DNA of 64,000 bases, from NCBI GenBank assembly GCA_002378005.1, contig DFQY01000030.1, forward strand, positions 83,722 through 147,721. Reading direction: 5' to 3'. The notes beneath the pieces were generated by a model. The model saw nothing but the letters and a program-made list of their open reading frames with translations. It had not been told where the DNA came from and did no database searches. A program made the position numbers and the translations under genes. The DNA is from Flavobacteriales bacterium UBA3477. Its GTDB lineage: Bacteria; Bacteroidota; Bacteroidia; Flavobacteriales; Schleiferiaceae. Position 1 is the stretch's first letter, and each line of letters opens with the position of its first letter. This document shows, piece by piece, positions 27,521 to 35,884 of this stretch.

Positions 27521-27593
27521 GGTGATGTAGCTCAGTTGGTAGAGCAATGGATTGAAAATCCATGTGTCGGCGGTTCGATTCCGTCCATCACCA
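27521..27593 (+). tRNA. tRNA-Phe (anticodon GAA)
   Basis: 73-nt cloverleaf: acceptor GGTGATG/CATCACC with discriminator A; D arm GCTCAGTTGGTAGAGC; anticodon stem ATGGA/TCCAT with loop TTGAAAA, hence anticodon GAA; T arm GGCGG-TTCGATT-CCGTC. The 3' CCA is not encoded. It is followed at once by a terminator, so it is a single-tRNA transcript. Confidence 0.97.
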
Positions 27594-27596
27594 CCC

Positions 27597-27627
27597 AAAA
27601 GCCCTTTGGTACGCCAAGGGGCTTTTT
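27597..27627 (+). terminator. Intrinsic terminator of tRNA-Phe
   Basis: Stem GCCCTTTGG (27601-27609), loop TACG, CCAAGGGGC (27614-27622), then T5; preceded by A4. One G-U pair in the stem. Confidence 0.9.
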
Positions 27628-27712
27628 GTTGATAATAGCATCCAGCACGGCGTTCAATGAACAAGATAATCTTCTAGATTAGTATTCTAACCTAATCAAA
27701 CATTTTGAGAAA

Positions 27713-27928
27713 ATGCATCCGTTGAAAAAAGACGAATATCGCATTGTGAATAGAATAAAATTCGAGATGAATAATGTTCTCGAACATGTTATTCTTGCCT
27801 CAGAGAGCGATGGCCGAATTAATCAAGTTGAAGTGGAGCGTAGACTGGATATTCTTCGAGAATTTGCTCAAGAATTAGCTCATGTTCAGAACGCCATCGA
27901 TAGCGAGATCGAAAAACACACTGCCTAA
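27713..27928 (+). CDS. Hypothetical 71-aa charged helical protein
   Basis: 71 aa, rich in Glu, Arg and Ile/Leu, predicted to be all alpha-helix (NNVLEHVILASESDGRINQVEVERRLDILREFAQELAHVQ); no signal peptide or cysteine. It begins at an ATG 120 bp after tRNA-Phe and stands alone between the tRNA terminator and the pirin gene. I do not recognise it. The size and biased, codon-consistent composition favour a real gene, but without conservation data this is uncertain. Confidence 0.55.
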   Translation: MHPLKKDEYRIVNRIKFEMNNVLEHVILASESDGRINQVEVERRLDILREFAQELAHVQNAIDSEIEKHTA

Positions 27929-27968
27929 ATTATTCCCCTACTCCTTTGGAAAACATTTTTAGAGGTTA

Positions 27969-27982
27969 GATGTTATAACATC
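27969..27982. promoter_or_regulatory. Perfect palindrome upstream of the pirin gene (candidate operator)
   Basis: GATGTTATAACATC, a perfect 14-bp palindrome, 18 bp before the pirin ATG. Its size and position suit a dimeric repressor site, although no regulator gene is adjacent. Confidence 0.4.
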
Positions 27983-28000
27983 GAAACTTACTACTTCGAC

Positions 28001-28717
28001 ATGAATAAAGTACTCCACCCTGCCCAATCTCGAGGTGCCGCCAATCACGGCTGGCTAAAAAGCTTCCACAGTTTCAGCTTCGCGAATTATTACAATCCGC
28101 AGAAAATGCACTTTGGTGTACTGCGTGTCTTGAACGACGATGAAGTTGCTCCTAGCATGGGTTTTGGCACTCACCCGCACGATAACATGGAAATTATCTC
28201 AATCCCGCTCTCTGGTGAACTCAAACACAAGGACAGCATGGGAAATGAGGCGATTATTAAAACGGGCGAGATCCAAGTCATGAGTGCCGGAACAGGAATT
28301 CAACACAGTGAGTTCAACGCCAGCACCTCGGACCCTGTGAAGTTCTTACAGATTTGGCTTTTTCCAAATAAAAAGAATGTTACCCCGCGATACGACCAGA
28401 TACAGTTGCCGGATTTAGCCAAGCATAATCAGCTGCACCAAGTCTTGAGCCCAAATGAGGGAGATGCAGGAGTTTGGATTCACCAGGATGCTTGGTTCCA
28501 CATGGGGACCTTTGATGTGGGAACGGCTCAAACGTATACGCTCAACGATGCTCGCAATGGCCTCTACCTCTTTATGATTGAAGGCAGCATTAAAATTGAA
28601 GGAGAAATACTGGGAGCACGCGATGCTATTGGGCTTTCAGATTTGAATGAGGTTTCGTTCAATTCAGTAGAAGAAAACACTCGAGTATTAATCATGGAAG
28701 TGCCCATGCATCTTTGA
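28001..28717 (+). CDS. Pirin-family protein (YhhW quercetinase-like)
   Basis: 238 aa bicupin. The N-terminal cupin has the metal-ligand set H58, H60 (THPHDNMEII), H102 and E104 (GIQHSEFN). The C-terminal cupin is degenerate, as usual. Some bacterial pirins oxidise quercetin in vitro or bind metabolic enzymes; the physiological substrate is unknown. Single gene, with a 14-bp palindrome in its upstream region that may control it. Confidence 0.9.
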   Translation: MNKVLHPAQSRGAANHGWLKSFHSFSFANYYNPQKMHFGVLRVLNDDEVAPSMGFGTHPHDNMEIISIPLSGELKHKDSMGNEAIIKTGEIQVMSAGTGIQHSEFNASTSDPVKFLQIWLFPNKKNVTPRYDQIQLPDLAKHNQLHQVLSPNEGDAGVWIHQDAWFHMGTFDVGTAQTYTLNDARNGLYLFMIEGSIKIEGEILGARDAIGLSDLNEVSFNSVEENTRVLIMEVPMHL

Positions 28718-28757
28718 TAAGATTTGAGGGAATAAAACAAATTGGTCCGCAGAAGGT

Positions 28758-28765
28758 TATCTTTG
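28758..28765 (+). promoter_or_regulatory. -7 promoter element of the HMG-CoA reductase operon
   Basis: TATCTTTG, an exact TAnnTTTG match, 19 nt before the ATG at 28785. Confidence 0.65.
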
Positions 28766-28784
28766 CAAATACAAATCCGCCGAC

Positions 28785-30116
28785 ATGAAAGATCCCATCA
28801 AAGGTTTCTCAAAACTCAGTAAAGCAGCGAAATTAGAATGGCTGGTCAACAACAACTTTGACCAACCAGAAGAGGCGCGTGATATTTTCACGACATACTG
28901 GCATGCAGATGCCGCGTTGCAGCAACGTCACGACGAGTTTATCGAAAACACCATCAGCAACTTTTACATGCCCTATGGCGTGGCGCCGAACTTCAAAATC
29001 AACGGAAACCTCTATACCATCCCAATGGCTATTGAAGAAAGTTCAGTGGTGGCCGCAGCAGCAAAAAGTGCTGGCTTTTGGATGGACCGTGGTGGATTTA
29101 CTGCCGAGGTGTTGAGCACTGAAAAAATTGGCCACGTACACTTCATGTACGAAGGCGATGCCACTCCTTTATTCGAAGATTTCGATGCTTTAGAAAACGA
29201 ATTAAGAGCGGCAACCTCAGAACTGGTGGCGAATATGAAAGCGCGCGGCGGCGGAATTAGCCAAATTACCTTAGTCGATGCTACCGACAGATTAGAGAAC
29301 TACTACCAGCTCGAAGTAACCTTTGAAACGTGTGATTCCATGGGTGCCAATTTCATCAACTCAAATCTTGAGGAGATGGCAAAATCATTGGAAGAATTTG
29401 CTCATAATCATCCTAAGCTCAATGGTGAAAATCTCGAGGTAGTAATGAGAATTTTGAGTAATTACACCCCAAAATGTCTCGTTCGCGCCTCTGTAAGTTG
29501 CCCAATAGAAGATCTTGCTAGCGAAGCTGTTAGCCCGAAAGAATTCGCACGTAAATTCAAACGTGCGGTGGATATAGCCAACGCAGAACCGTATCGCGCA
29601 ACAACCCACAATAAGGGAATCATGAACGGTATTGATGCGGTAATCATTGCTACAGGTAATGACTTCCGCGCCGTGGAAGCTGCCTGTCATAGACACGCAA
29701 GCCGCAGCGGATCATACAAAAGCTTGACTGGATGTAGTGTAGAAAACGGCACATTCACTTTCTGGATCGAAATCCCATTGGCCCTCGGGGTAGTGGGAGG
29801 TTTAACGAAGTTGCACCCGCTCGTGGTACGCTCATTAGAAATGCTTGGCAAACCCAATGCCGAAGAATTAATGGGCATCGTTGCCGTAAGCGGTTTGGCG
29901 CAAAACTTTGCTGCCCTTCGTGCACTTGTAACGACCGGTATTCAAAAGGGGCACATGAAGATGCACTTGATGAACATCTTAACGCAGTTAGAGGCAACAC
30001 CGGAAGAAAAAATCGATGTGGCGAATTTCTTTAAAGACAAGGTCCCCCACCACCGCGAAGTAGTCAATTACTTCTGCGAGCTCCGCGGAGTACCTGTTCC
30101 TAAAGTCGAAAAATAA
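28785..30116 (+). CDS. Class II hydroxymethylglutaryl-CoA reductase
   Basis: 443 aa. Mevalonate-pathway enzyme interconverting HMG-CoA and mevalonate with NAD(P)H. Motifs in order: catalytic-glutamate region ENTISNFYMPYGVAP and PMAIEESSVVAAA, cofactor loop CDSMGANFIN, lysine/aspartate region GNDFRAVEAACHRHAS, GVVGGLT, and the catalytic-His segment GIQKGHMKMHLMNIL near the C-terminus. Length and motifs fit bacterial class II enzymes. It is followed after 6 bp by a GHMP kinase, so isoprenoids here are probably made through mevalonate. Confidence 0.94.
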   Translation: MKDPIKGFSKLSKAAKLEWLVNNNFDQPEEARDIFTTYWHADAALQQRHDEFIENTISNFYMPYGVAPNFKINGNLYTIPMAIEESSVVAAAAKSAGFWMDRGGFTAEVLSTEKIGHVHFMYEGDATPLFEDFDALENELRAATSELVANMKARGGGISQITLVDATDRLENYYQLEVTFETCDSMGANFINSNLEEMAKSLEEFAHNHPKLNGENLEVVMRILSNYTPKCLVRASVSCPIEDLASEAVSPKEFARKFKRAVDIANAEPYRATTHNKGIMNGIDAVIIATGNDFRAVEAACHRHASRSGSYKSLTGCSVENGTFTFWIEIPLALGVVGGLTKLHPLVVRSLEMLGKPNAEELMGIVAVSGLAQNFAALRALVTTGIQKGHMKMHLMNILTQLEATPEEKIDVANFFKDKVPHHREVVNYFCELRGVPVPKVEK

Positions 30117-30122
30117 GCCGAC

Positions 30123-31004
30123 GTGAACTTCACCGCACACGGAAAACTATTGTTGACTGGCGAATACGCAATCACGCAAAGTGCGCGAGGCATAGCAATA
30201 CCTACTTCCTTCGGACAACACCTCAGCTTAGAATCACATGAAGGTCCAGAGCATGTGCTTTGGGAAGCTTTGGATCACGAGAATCAAACGTGGTTTACCG
30301 CAGGTTTTGCTCGCGAGGGTCATGTGCTCCACACCTCTTCAGAGGCCATGGCTCAGAAGCTACAAGCATTTTTAGCACCTGTGCGCCTCTCCAACAACTG
30401 GAACGCCTCTGTACGTGTACAGACCAAGGTTGATTTCCCAATACTTTGGGGCCTAGGCACTTCTTCTACGCTTTGTGCACTTCTTGCACAGTGGGCTAAG
30501 GTCGATTCTTTATCCTATCGAGAGCTCCACGGCGGAAGTGGCTATGATTTGGCTTGTGCGCAAGCTACGGGAGCTATTTCCTATGCACTCATAGATGGAG
30601 AGCCACAGGTATTAAGGGTCCAATTACCTGAAGTACTACAATCCGTTATTTTCGTCTACCGTGGCGCAAAGCAACAGACCGATAGCAGTTTAAAACTGAT
30701 CGGCCGCAAACCCTTTTCTCGAGCGCAATGCGAGGAAATTACCCAGTTGAGCGAAGCCTTCCTAAGGGCCAACTCCCTAGACGAACTCGAATCCATCATC
30801 AAACAACACGAACTTTTAATCGCTAAACATTTAGGACTTGAGCGTGCCATTGAAGGACCCTTCCAAGGCATTCATGGCCAAGTAAAAAGTCTTGGCGGAT
30901 GGGGCGGAGATTTCGTGATGCTTACTCGGTTTGAGGAAAATCGTCAATGGCTCGAGACCAATGGATTCAACACAATTATCCCTTTCGAAACCATGGCGCT
31001 GTAA
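30123..31004 (+). CDS. GYDIA-family GHMP kinase (putative mevalonate-pathway kinase)
   Basis: 293 aa, GTG start 6 bp after HMG-CoA reductase. GHMP fold: N-terminal GKLLLTGEYAI (substrate side), ATP-binding PILWGLGTSSTLCALLAQ (about 104-121), the signature GGSGYDLACAQATGAISY (about 138-155; GYDLA for GYDIA), and the C-terminal GHMP motif GGWGGDFVMLT. Homologues are found almost only in Bacteroidota, next to mevalonate genes; phosphorylation of mevalonate or phosphomevalonate is inferred from context, not shown here. Confidence 0.87.
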   Translation: MNFTAHGKLLLTGEYAITQSARGIAIPTSFGQHLSLESHEGPEHVLWEALDHENQTWFTAGFAREGHVLHTSSEAMAQKLQAFLAPVRLSNNWNASVRVQTKVDFPILWGLGTSSTLCALLAQWAKVDSLSYRELHGGSGYDLACAQATGAISYALIDGEPQVLRVQLPEVLQSVIFVYRGAKQQTDSSLKLIGRKPFSRAQCEEITQLSEAFLRANSLDELESIIKQHELLIAKHLGLERAIEGPFQGIHGQVKSLGGWGGDFVMLTRFEENRQWLETNGFNTIIPFETMAL

Positions 31005-31030
31005 TTGTGTTAACTAGGCACAATATTTGG

Positions 31031-31038
31031 TACTTTTA
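31031..31038 (+). promoter_or_regulatory. Probable -7 element of the 726-aa T9SS cargo gene
   Basis: TACTTTTA, one mismatch to TAnnTTTG, followed by GCGC and the ATG at 31043 (4-nt gap, leaderless geometry). Confidence 0.35.
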
Positions 31039-31042
31039 GCGC

Positions 31043-33223
31043 ATGCGCAAACTCCTGATTTTACTCGTTGGCCTTTTGTCATTGGCGCCGGCCCATGGAG
31101 CACACCTTGTGGGTGGGGAGATTTCGTACAAATGTGTGAGTAGCGCAGCTTCAGGAAACACGTATCAAATCAAACTCGTACTGTACCGTGATTGCAACTC
31201 TTCTGGAGCCGCTTTTGATCAGTCTGCGCCCATCGCCGTTTATGGAGGACCCAACCAAAACACTTTGGTCACTACCTTGAGCGTGGCCCGTGGACTAATA
31301 GTTGGTATCCCTGCAGTCGTGGCAAACCCTTGTCTGCAAACACCGCCAAACGTCTGTACAGAAAAAACATCCTACACTACAAACACTACCCTTCCCATTG
31401 CCACACACGGATATACCATCGTATACCAACGCTGTTGCCGAAACAATACCATCACCAACGTTGCTAATTCAGGGACTTGGGGCAACTCCTATTTCATTCG
31501 AATCCCTCCTCAAGATTCCATCTGTAACAGCTCGGCAGCGTTCAACAACGACCCACCTATTGTGATGTGTAAGTACGATAGCTTGTACGTGGATTTCTCT
31601 GCGCAGGAATTGGACGGTGATTCTGTGTACTATAGTTTTTGTCAACCATTAAACGGAGGGAGTCAAAGCAATCCTGCACCATCGCCTCCATCTGCACCTC
31701 CCTTCACCCCAGTACCTTTTATTTTCCCATATTCATCAACTGCACCGATGCCGGCCTCGCCCAGTCTTTCCATTGATCCAAACACAGGAATCTTGACAGG
31801 GACCCCATCCGGAACGGGCCAATTCGTTTTTGCCATCTGTGCGGAAGAATACGATTCCAATGGCGTACTCTTATCTAATCTTCGAAGGGATTACCAGTTC
31901 AATGTAACGACCTGTCAAAGCAATGTCGTCTCCAATCCGACACCACAGATTTATCAACCCAATACACTGTGTAATGGAACGACAGTCACTTTCCTAGACA
32001 GTAGCTACAATGGAACGAATTATTTGTGGTTGTTCAACGATCCAAATAATCCAGGAGCCTCCTCCACTCAGCAAAACCCGACCTACACCTTTCAAGATAC
32101 AGGGACCTACACCGTTCAGCTTATCCTGAATCCAGGCTGGCCGTGTACAGATACTGCAGCGGTGGTATACGAGTTGTACAACCCCGTAAACTGTGCATTC
32201 AGCTGGAACGGCAAGGTGTGTTTTGACGAAAACGTCATCAACTTTCAGAATCAAAGTTCGAACGGAGGAAATGCGGTGGCTACTTGGGATTTTGGACCAA
32301 GTGCCTCCACCCAAACGTTCAGCGGTTGGAATCCACCTGCCATCATCTTTAGCAATTGGGGCGATCAAATCATCACGCTGACCGTAGAGGAAAATGGCTG
32401 TGAGGAAACCTTTGTTGATACTGTTCGGATTTACCGTCGCCCCGCGACGGATGTTACTGTAGAGAACCAGATAGGCTGTGCGCCATATACCGTCACTTTC
32501 TGGGACAGCACGATCACCGATGGGCAGATCATTTATAATTGGGATTTCGGCGATGGAGTACTCAGCAACGACAGTATGCCTGTATATACCTACAATAACC
32601 CTGGCACCTATAATGTAACGCTTACCGTTTACTTCATCGAGGGCTGTGTGGACACTATCACCATCAACTATCAGGATTTCATCACGGTTTACCCTTCTCC
32701 GACTTCTTCATTCTTATTGGATCCAAATTCTGCGACCATTTATACTTCAAATATTGAATTCACAGATCTCGCCGCAGCAACCACCGACCAACTCATTACA
32801 GGCATGGGAGACGGAAGCCTATACTTTAATAACAGAAGCTTTATCCACGCTTATAGTGATACTGGTTGGTTCGAAGTGGAACACGTGGTGATCAATACTT
32901 TTAATTGTCCGGACACCTCAAGGGCAATGTTGCGCATTAATCCAGAAACCCTGGTCTTCATACCAACGGCCTTCACGCCGAACGGCGATGGTGAAAATGA
33001 ACTCTTCCGAGGAACAGCCGTGGGAATCAAGGAATATGAACTAATCATTTTCAATAGATGGGGTGAGGTGATGTTCCAATCCACCGATCCTACAGAGGGA
33101 TGGGATGGGAATCACGCTAATGGCAAAGAAGCTATTGAAGGTGTATATTCTTGGAGTGTATTCGCCAAAGGTCAAAATGACGAACCCATTTTAAAGAAGG
33201 GCCATCTTACCTTATTCCGCTAA
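31043..33223 (+). CDS. PKD-domain surface protein with T9SS type B C-terminal domain
   Basis: 726 aa. Signal peptide (about 1-19, ending PAHG), a conserved Bacteroidota N-terminal domain (AHLVGGEISYKCV, LVLYRDCNSSG, YTIVYQRCCRNNTI), cysteine-paired beta domains, at least two PKD domains (TYTFQDTGTYTVQLIL near 350; YNWDFGDGVLSNDSMPVYTYNNPGTYNVTLTV near 500) and a C-terminal sorting domain (FIPTAFTPNGDGENE, IFNRWGEVMF, EGVYSWSVFAKG). Exported by the T9SS and displayed or released. No PorP/SprF partner is adjacent. The stop overlaps the convergent crcB stop by 4 bp. Confidence 0.88.
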   Translation: MRKLLILLVGLLSLAPAHGAHLVGGEISYKCVSSAASGNTYQIKLVLYRDCNSSGAAFDQSAPIAVYGGPNQNTLVTTLSVARGLIVGIPAVVANPCLQTPPNVCTEKTSYTTNTTLPIATHGYTIVYQRCCRNNTITNVANSGTWGNSYFIRIPPQDSICNSSAAFNNDPPIVMCKYDSLYVDFSAQELDGDSVYYSFCQPLNGGSQSNPAPSPPSAPPFTPVPFIFPYSSTAPMPASPSLSIDPNTGILTGTPSGTGQFVFAICAEEYDSNGVLLSNLRRDYQFNVTTCQSNVVSNPTPQIYQPNTLCNGTTVTFLDSSYNGTNYLWLFNDPNNPGASSTQQNPTYTFQDTGTYTVQLILNPGWPCTDTAAVVYELYNPVNCAFSWNGKVCFDENVINFQNQSSNGGNAVATWDFGPSASTQTFSGWNPPAIIFSNWGDQIITLTVEENGCEETFVDTVRIYRRPATDVTVENQIGCAPYTVTFWDSTITDGQIIYNWDFGDGVLSNDSMPVYTYNNPGTYNVTLTVYFIEGCVDTITINYQDFITVYPSPTSSFLLDPNSATIYTSNIEFTDLAAATTDQLITGMGDGSLYFNNRSFIHAYSDTGWFEVEHVVINTFNCPDTSRAMLRINPETLVFIPTAFTPNGDGENELFRGTAVGIKEYELIIFNRWGEVMFQSTDPTEGWDGNHANGKEAIEGVYSWSVFAKGQNDEPILKKGHLTLFR

Positions 33224-33609
33224 GCCGCGTATTCTCTCATTAACCAGATGTAGGCAGCTATTGCAGCTCCTAAACCTAGTACCACTGATAGTAGAACATA
33301 GATGAGTGCCTCTGTAGTGCGACCTTGGTTGATCAAGCCGATGGTTTCAAAGGAGAATGTACTGAAGGTCGACCATCCACCACAAAATCCAGTTCCTAGA
33401 AGTAATAGGTTAAACAACTTCGCCCTGTCTTCATAAGCATCGACAATCAATACCAAAGCAAAACTTGCCAATACGTTGATCACCAAAGTTGCCCAATGAC
33501 CCTGTACCCAATGATTCGCGGTAATTGCTTTTGACATGGCGAACCTCAGTACCGAACCTGCACCGCCGCCTATGAATACCGCTAAATAGGCCATAAAATT
33601 CAACTCCAT
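33220..33609 (-). CDS. crcB: Fluoride channel CrcB/Fluc
   Basis: 129 aa with four membrane helices. Signature FIGGGAGSVLRFAMS (about 12-26) and GFCGGWSTFSTFSFE (about 78-92) match dual-topology Fluc channels that expel cytosolic F-. A single full-length copy, so a homodimer is expected. It overlaps the PAP2 gene by 10 bp, last in obgE-PAP2-crcB. I saw no fluoride riboswitch upstream. Confidence 0.93.
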   Translation of the reverse strand: MELNFMAYLAVFIGGGAGSVLRFAMSKAITANHWVQGHWATLVINVLASFALVLIVDAYEDRAKLFNLLLLGTGFCGGWSTFSTFSFETIGLINQGRTTEALIYVLLSVVLGLGAAIAAYIWLMREYAA

Positions 33610-34130
33610 GTCTTTTCGATTTTGTGTAAAACGAAGCTAACGAGAAATCCCCACAATGCGCCAAAAAGCAAATCTGTAGGATAATGTACCCCGAGATGAA
33701 TTCTAGAAAAACTTTGCACGACGGCAATAATCACAAGCACTGGAAACCAACTTTGGTGCAACCACTTACGGAATAAAAAGGCTAGTCCAAAAGCATTGGC
33801 AGCATGCGCACTAAAGAATCCATAAGGACTGCAGTGGACCAAAACACGGAGGTCTTCCATGGTTTGACACGGGCGTGGTCGAGCAATCCAATGCTTAAAT
33901 AATTCAGCGCCTTGATCCCAAAGTAAAACACCTAGCACCACCAGGGCGAATCGCTTTATGAATACGTCCATCGCTGACCGTCTAAACAAGCGCTCCACCA
34001 TAACTACATAAAGGGGAATCCAAGTAATGGTTTTGGTTACAGCAAGCCAAAAAACATCCGTGCTAGCAGGTAACCAATGATTCAATACGTACATCGCATC
34101 CACATCGAAGCTATGTACGACCTCAAACAT
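33600..34130 (-). CDS. PAP2-family membrane phosphatase
   Basis: 176 aa with about five membrane helices. All three phosphatase motifs are present: KHWIARPRP (Kx6RP), FFSAHAANAF (PSGH-type) and SRIHLGVHYPTD (SRx5Hx3D). Substrates in the family include undecaprenyl pyrophosphate, phosphatidylglycerol phosphate and lipid A phosphates; which applies here is not visible. I chose the ATG at 34130, which overlaps the obgE TAA (TAATG), over an upstream in-frame ATG at 34157. Coupling to obgE is therefore likely. Confidence 0.88.
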   Translation of the reverse strand: MFEVVHSFDVDAMYVLNHWLPASTDVFWLAVTKTITWIPLYVVMVERLFRRSAMDVFIKRFALVVLGVLLWDQGAELFKHWIARPRPCQTMEDLRVLVHCSPYGFFSAHAANAFGLAFLFRKWLHQSWFPVLVIIAVVQSFSRIHLGVHYPTDLLFGALWGFLVSFVLHKIEKTWS

Positions 34131-35128
34131 TAGGCAGGTGTATTGAGTCGTTCCCAAATCATATCCTTGAGCGGCATGATGTTCTTATTAGCAACGGATG
34201 AAATGAAGATTTGAGGTATGCCTTCAGGTAATTGGGCCTTAATCTCTTCCTGCAAATCCTCGTCGAGCATATCGCTCTTGGTAATCGCTAAAATTCTATC
34301 CTTATCGGCAAGTTCAGGATTATACTTGACCAATTCATTGAGCAAAATCTCGTATTCCTTCGCATAATCCTCCGCATCGGCAGGAACCATGAACAACAGC
34401 AATGCATTGCGCTCGATATGACGCAAGAATCGGTGTCCTAAACCCTTTCCTTCGGCGGCTCCTTCAATAATTCCGGGGATATCCGCCATCACAAAAGACT
34501 TATAATCGCGGTAATTCACCATTCCTAAGTTCGGCACCAAGGTGGTAAAGGGATAATTCGCAATTTCAGGTTTAGCCGCACTGACCACAGAGAGCAAGGT
34601 GCTCTTTCCAGCATTTGGGAATCCTACCAAACCTACATCGGCCAATACTTTAAGCTCGAGAATAAACCAACCTTCATTTGCAGGCTCCCCTGGCTGCGCA
34701 AATCGTGGCGTCTGGAAAGTGGCACTCTTAAAATGCACATTACCCAAACCGCCTCGGCCACCTTTTACAAGGATATGCTCTTCACCGTCTTCAGTGATTT
34801 CGAACAACACCTCGCCAGTTTCTTCGTCCTTGGCCACTGTTCCTAATGGTACTTCGATGTATTTATCCTCACCCTGAGCACCCGTGCGTTCCTGTGCACT
34901 GCCGTTCTCACCGGAAGCGGCTTTAATGTGCTTCTGGTATTTCAATGGAAGCAAGGTCCACATCTGTGCGTTGCCTTTCACGATCACGTGACCACCGCGG
35001 CCGCCATCTCCACCGTCGGGTCCACCCTTGGAGGTCATACGATTGCGCAGCAAGTGTGTCGAACCGCTACCACCACGGCCGCTCTTGCAGTAAATCTTTA
35101 CGTAATCTATGAAGTTGCTACCTGACAT
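34130..35128 (-). CDS. obgE: Obg/CgtA GTPase
   Basis: 332 aa. Glycine-rich Obg domain (1-158: GRGGSGS, GGPDGGDGGRGGHV, GGRGGLGN) followed by the GTPase domain: P-loop GFPNAGKST (169-177), switch II DIPGIIEGAAEGKGLG, ITKSD for NKxD. It lacks the extra C-terminal domain of some Obg proteins. It acts in 50S assembly and stress responses. It begins 75 bp after adk; the gap holds a hairpin and a perfect -7 box. Confidence 0.96.
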   Translation of the reverse strand: MSGSNFIDYVKIYCKSGRGGSGSTHLLRNRMTSKGGPDGGDGGRGGHVIVKGNAQMWTLLPLKYQKHIKAASGENGSAQERTGAQGEDKYIEVPLGTVAKDEETGEVLFEITEDGEEHILVKGGRGGLGNVHFKSATFQTPRFAQPGEPANEGWFILELKVLADVGLVGFPNAGKSTLLSVVSAAKPEIANYPFTTLVPNLGMVNYRDYKSFVMADIPGIIEGAAEGKGLGHRFLRHIERNALLLFMVPADAEDYAKEYEILLNELVKYNPELADKDRILAITKSDMLDEDLQEEIKAQLPEGIPQIFISSVANKNIMPLKDMIWERLNTPA

Positions 35129-35136
35129 AATGTGAA

Positions 35137-35166
35137 AAAGCAGTCCCCACTATGGAAGACTGCTTT
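35137..35166 (-). terminator. Hairpin between adk and obgE (terminator overlapping obgE promoter)
   Basis: AAAGCAGTC (35137-35145) and GACTGCTTT (35158-35166), 9-bp stem with a 12-nt loop. On the minus strand the stem is followed by a T-run, as in a terminator for adk. Its 5' arm adjoins the obgE -7 box. Confidence 0.6.
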
Positions 35167-35167
35167 G

Positions 35168-35175
35168 CAAAAGTA
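35168..35175 (-). promoter_or_regulatory. -7 promoter element of obgE
   Basis: TACTTTTG on the minus strand, exact match, 39 nt before the obgE ATG. The start of transcription would fall inside the 5' arm of the adk terminator hairpin. Confidence 0.6.
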
Positions 35176-35203
35176 CGATTGTTATTAATAGGACCCGAAG
35201 GTC

Positions 35204-35776
35204 TTAGAGGGTGTCGATAATAGCGACTAATCTATTCGTGATTTCAGCAATGCTGCCTACCCCATCAACACCTCTATATTTGCCTTGACCTTCGTAGTAA
35301 TCCTTTACCGGCGCGGTCTCTGCATTATATACATCTATTCTATTCTGAATAATCGCAGGATCTGCATCATCTGGGCGACCCGAAGTTTTTGCACGTTCCG
35401 CTAAGCGAACACGCAATTCATCTTCCGGCACTTCCAACGCTACCATGCTGGTAATTCCAGTGCTGCGACCTTCTAAGAATGCATCTAAAGCTTGGGCTTG
35501 AGCATTGGTTCGAGGAAAACCATCGAAAATGAATCCTTTCGCTTGTGGGTTTTTGTTTACAGCATCTTCTAACATAGAAATGGTCACAGAATCCGGAACA
35601 AGTTGACCTTTGTCCATGTAGGATTTGGCCAATTGGCCCAACTCCGTTTCATTTTTAATGTTGAAACGAAAAAGATCACCTGTACTTAGGTGCACCAATT
35701 CATAACGATCTACCAAGAAGGCACTCTGAGTTCCTTTACCTGCCCCGGGAGGGCCAAAGAGAAGGAGATTTAACAT
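35204..35776 (-). CDS. adk: Adenylate kinase
   Basis: 190 aa short-type enzyme (no zinc-lid insertion), interconverting 2 ADP and ATP+AMP. P-loop GPPGAGKGT (8-16), AMP-binding STGDLFR and FDGFPRTNAQAQAL, and the lid/core arginine segment RLAERAKTSGRPDDADP. Divergent from manC; a near-match -7 box (TATCTTCG, 35805-35812) lies upstream. Confidence 0.97.
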   Translation of the reverse strand: MLNLLLFGPPGAGKGTQSAFLVDRYELVHLSTGDLFRFNIKNETELGQLAKSYMDKGQLVPDSVTISMLEDAVNKNPQAKGFIFDGFPRTNAQAQALDAFLEGRSTGITSMVALEVPEDELRVRLAERAKTSGRPDDADPAIIQNRIDVYNAETAPVKDYYEGQGKYRGVDGVGSIAEITNRLVAIIDTL

Positions 35777-35829
35777 GATTGTAGCGTTTAATTGAGGGCA
35801 CGAAGATACCCCCTAAGGGGATAAAATCG

Positions 35830-35837
35830 TACTTTTG
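35830..35837 (+). promoter_or_regulatory. -7 promoter element of manC
   Basis: TACTTTTG, exact TAnnTTTG match, 47 nt before the ATG at 35885. Confidence 0.6.
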
Positions 35838-35884
35838 TATCGAATTTGAGCAAGATTCTCAAAGCAACTACACATACTCTGAAC

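Noticed and set aside
33220..34130. Fluoride riboswitch before crcB
   Set aside because: crcB is translationally coupled to the PAP2 gene, leaving no intergenic space, and no riboswitch-like structure was seen ahead of obgE.
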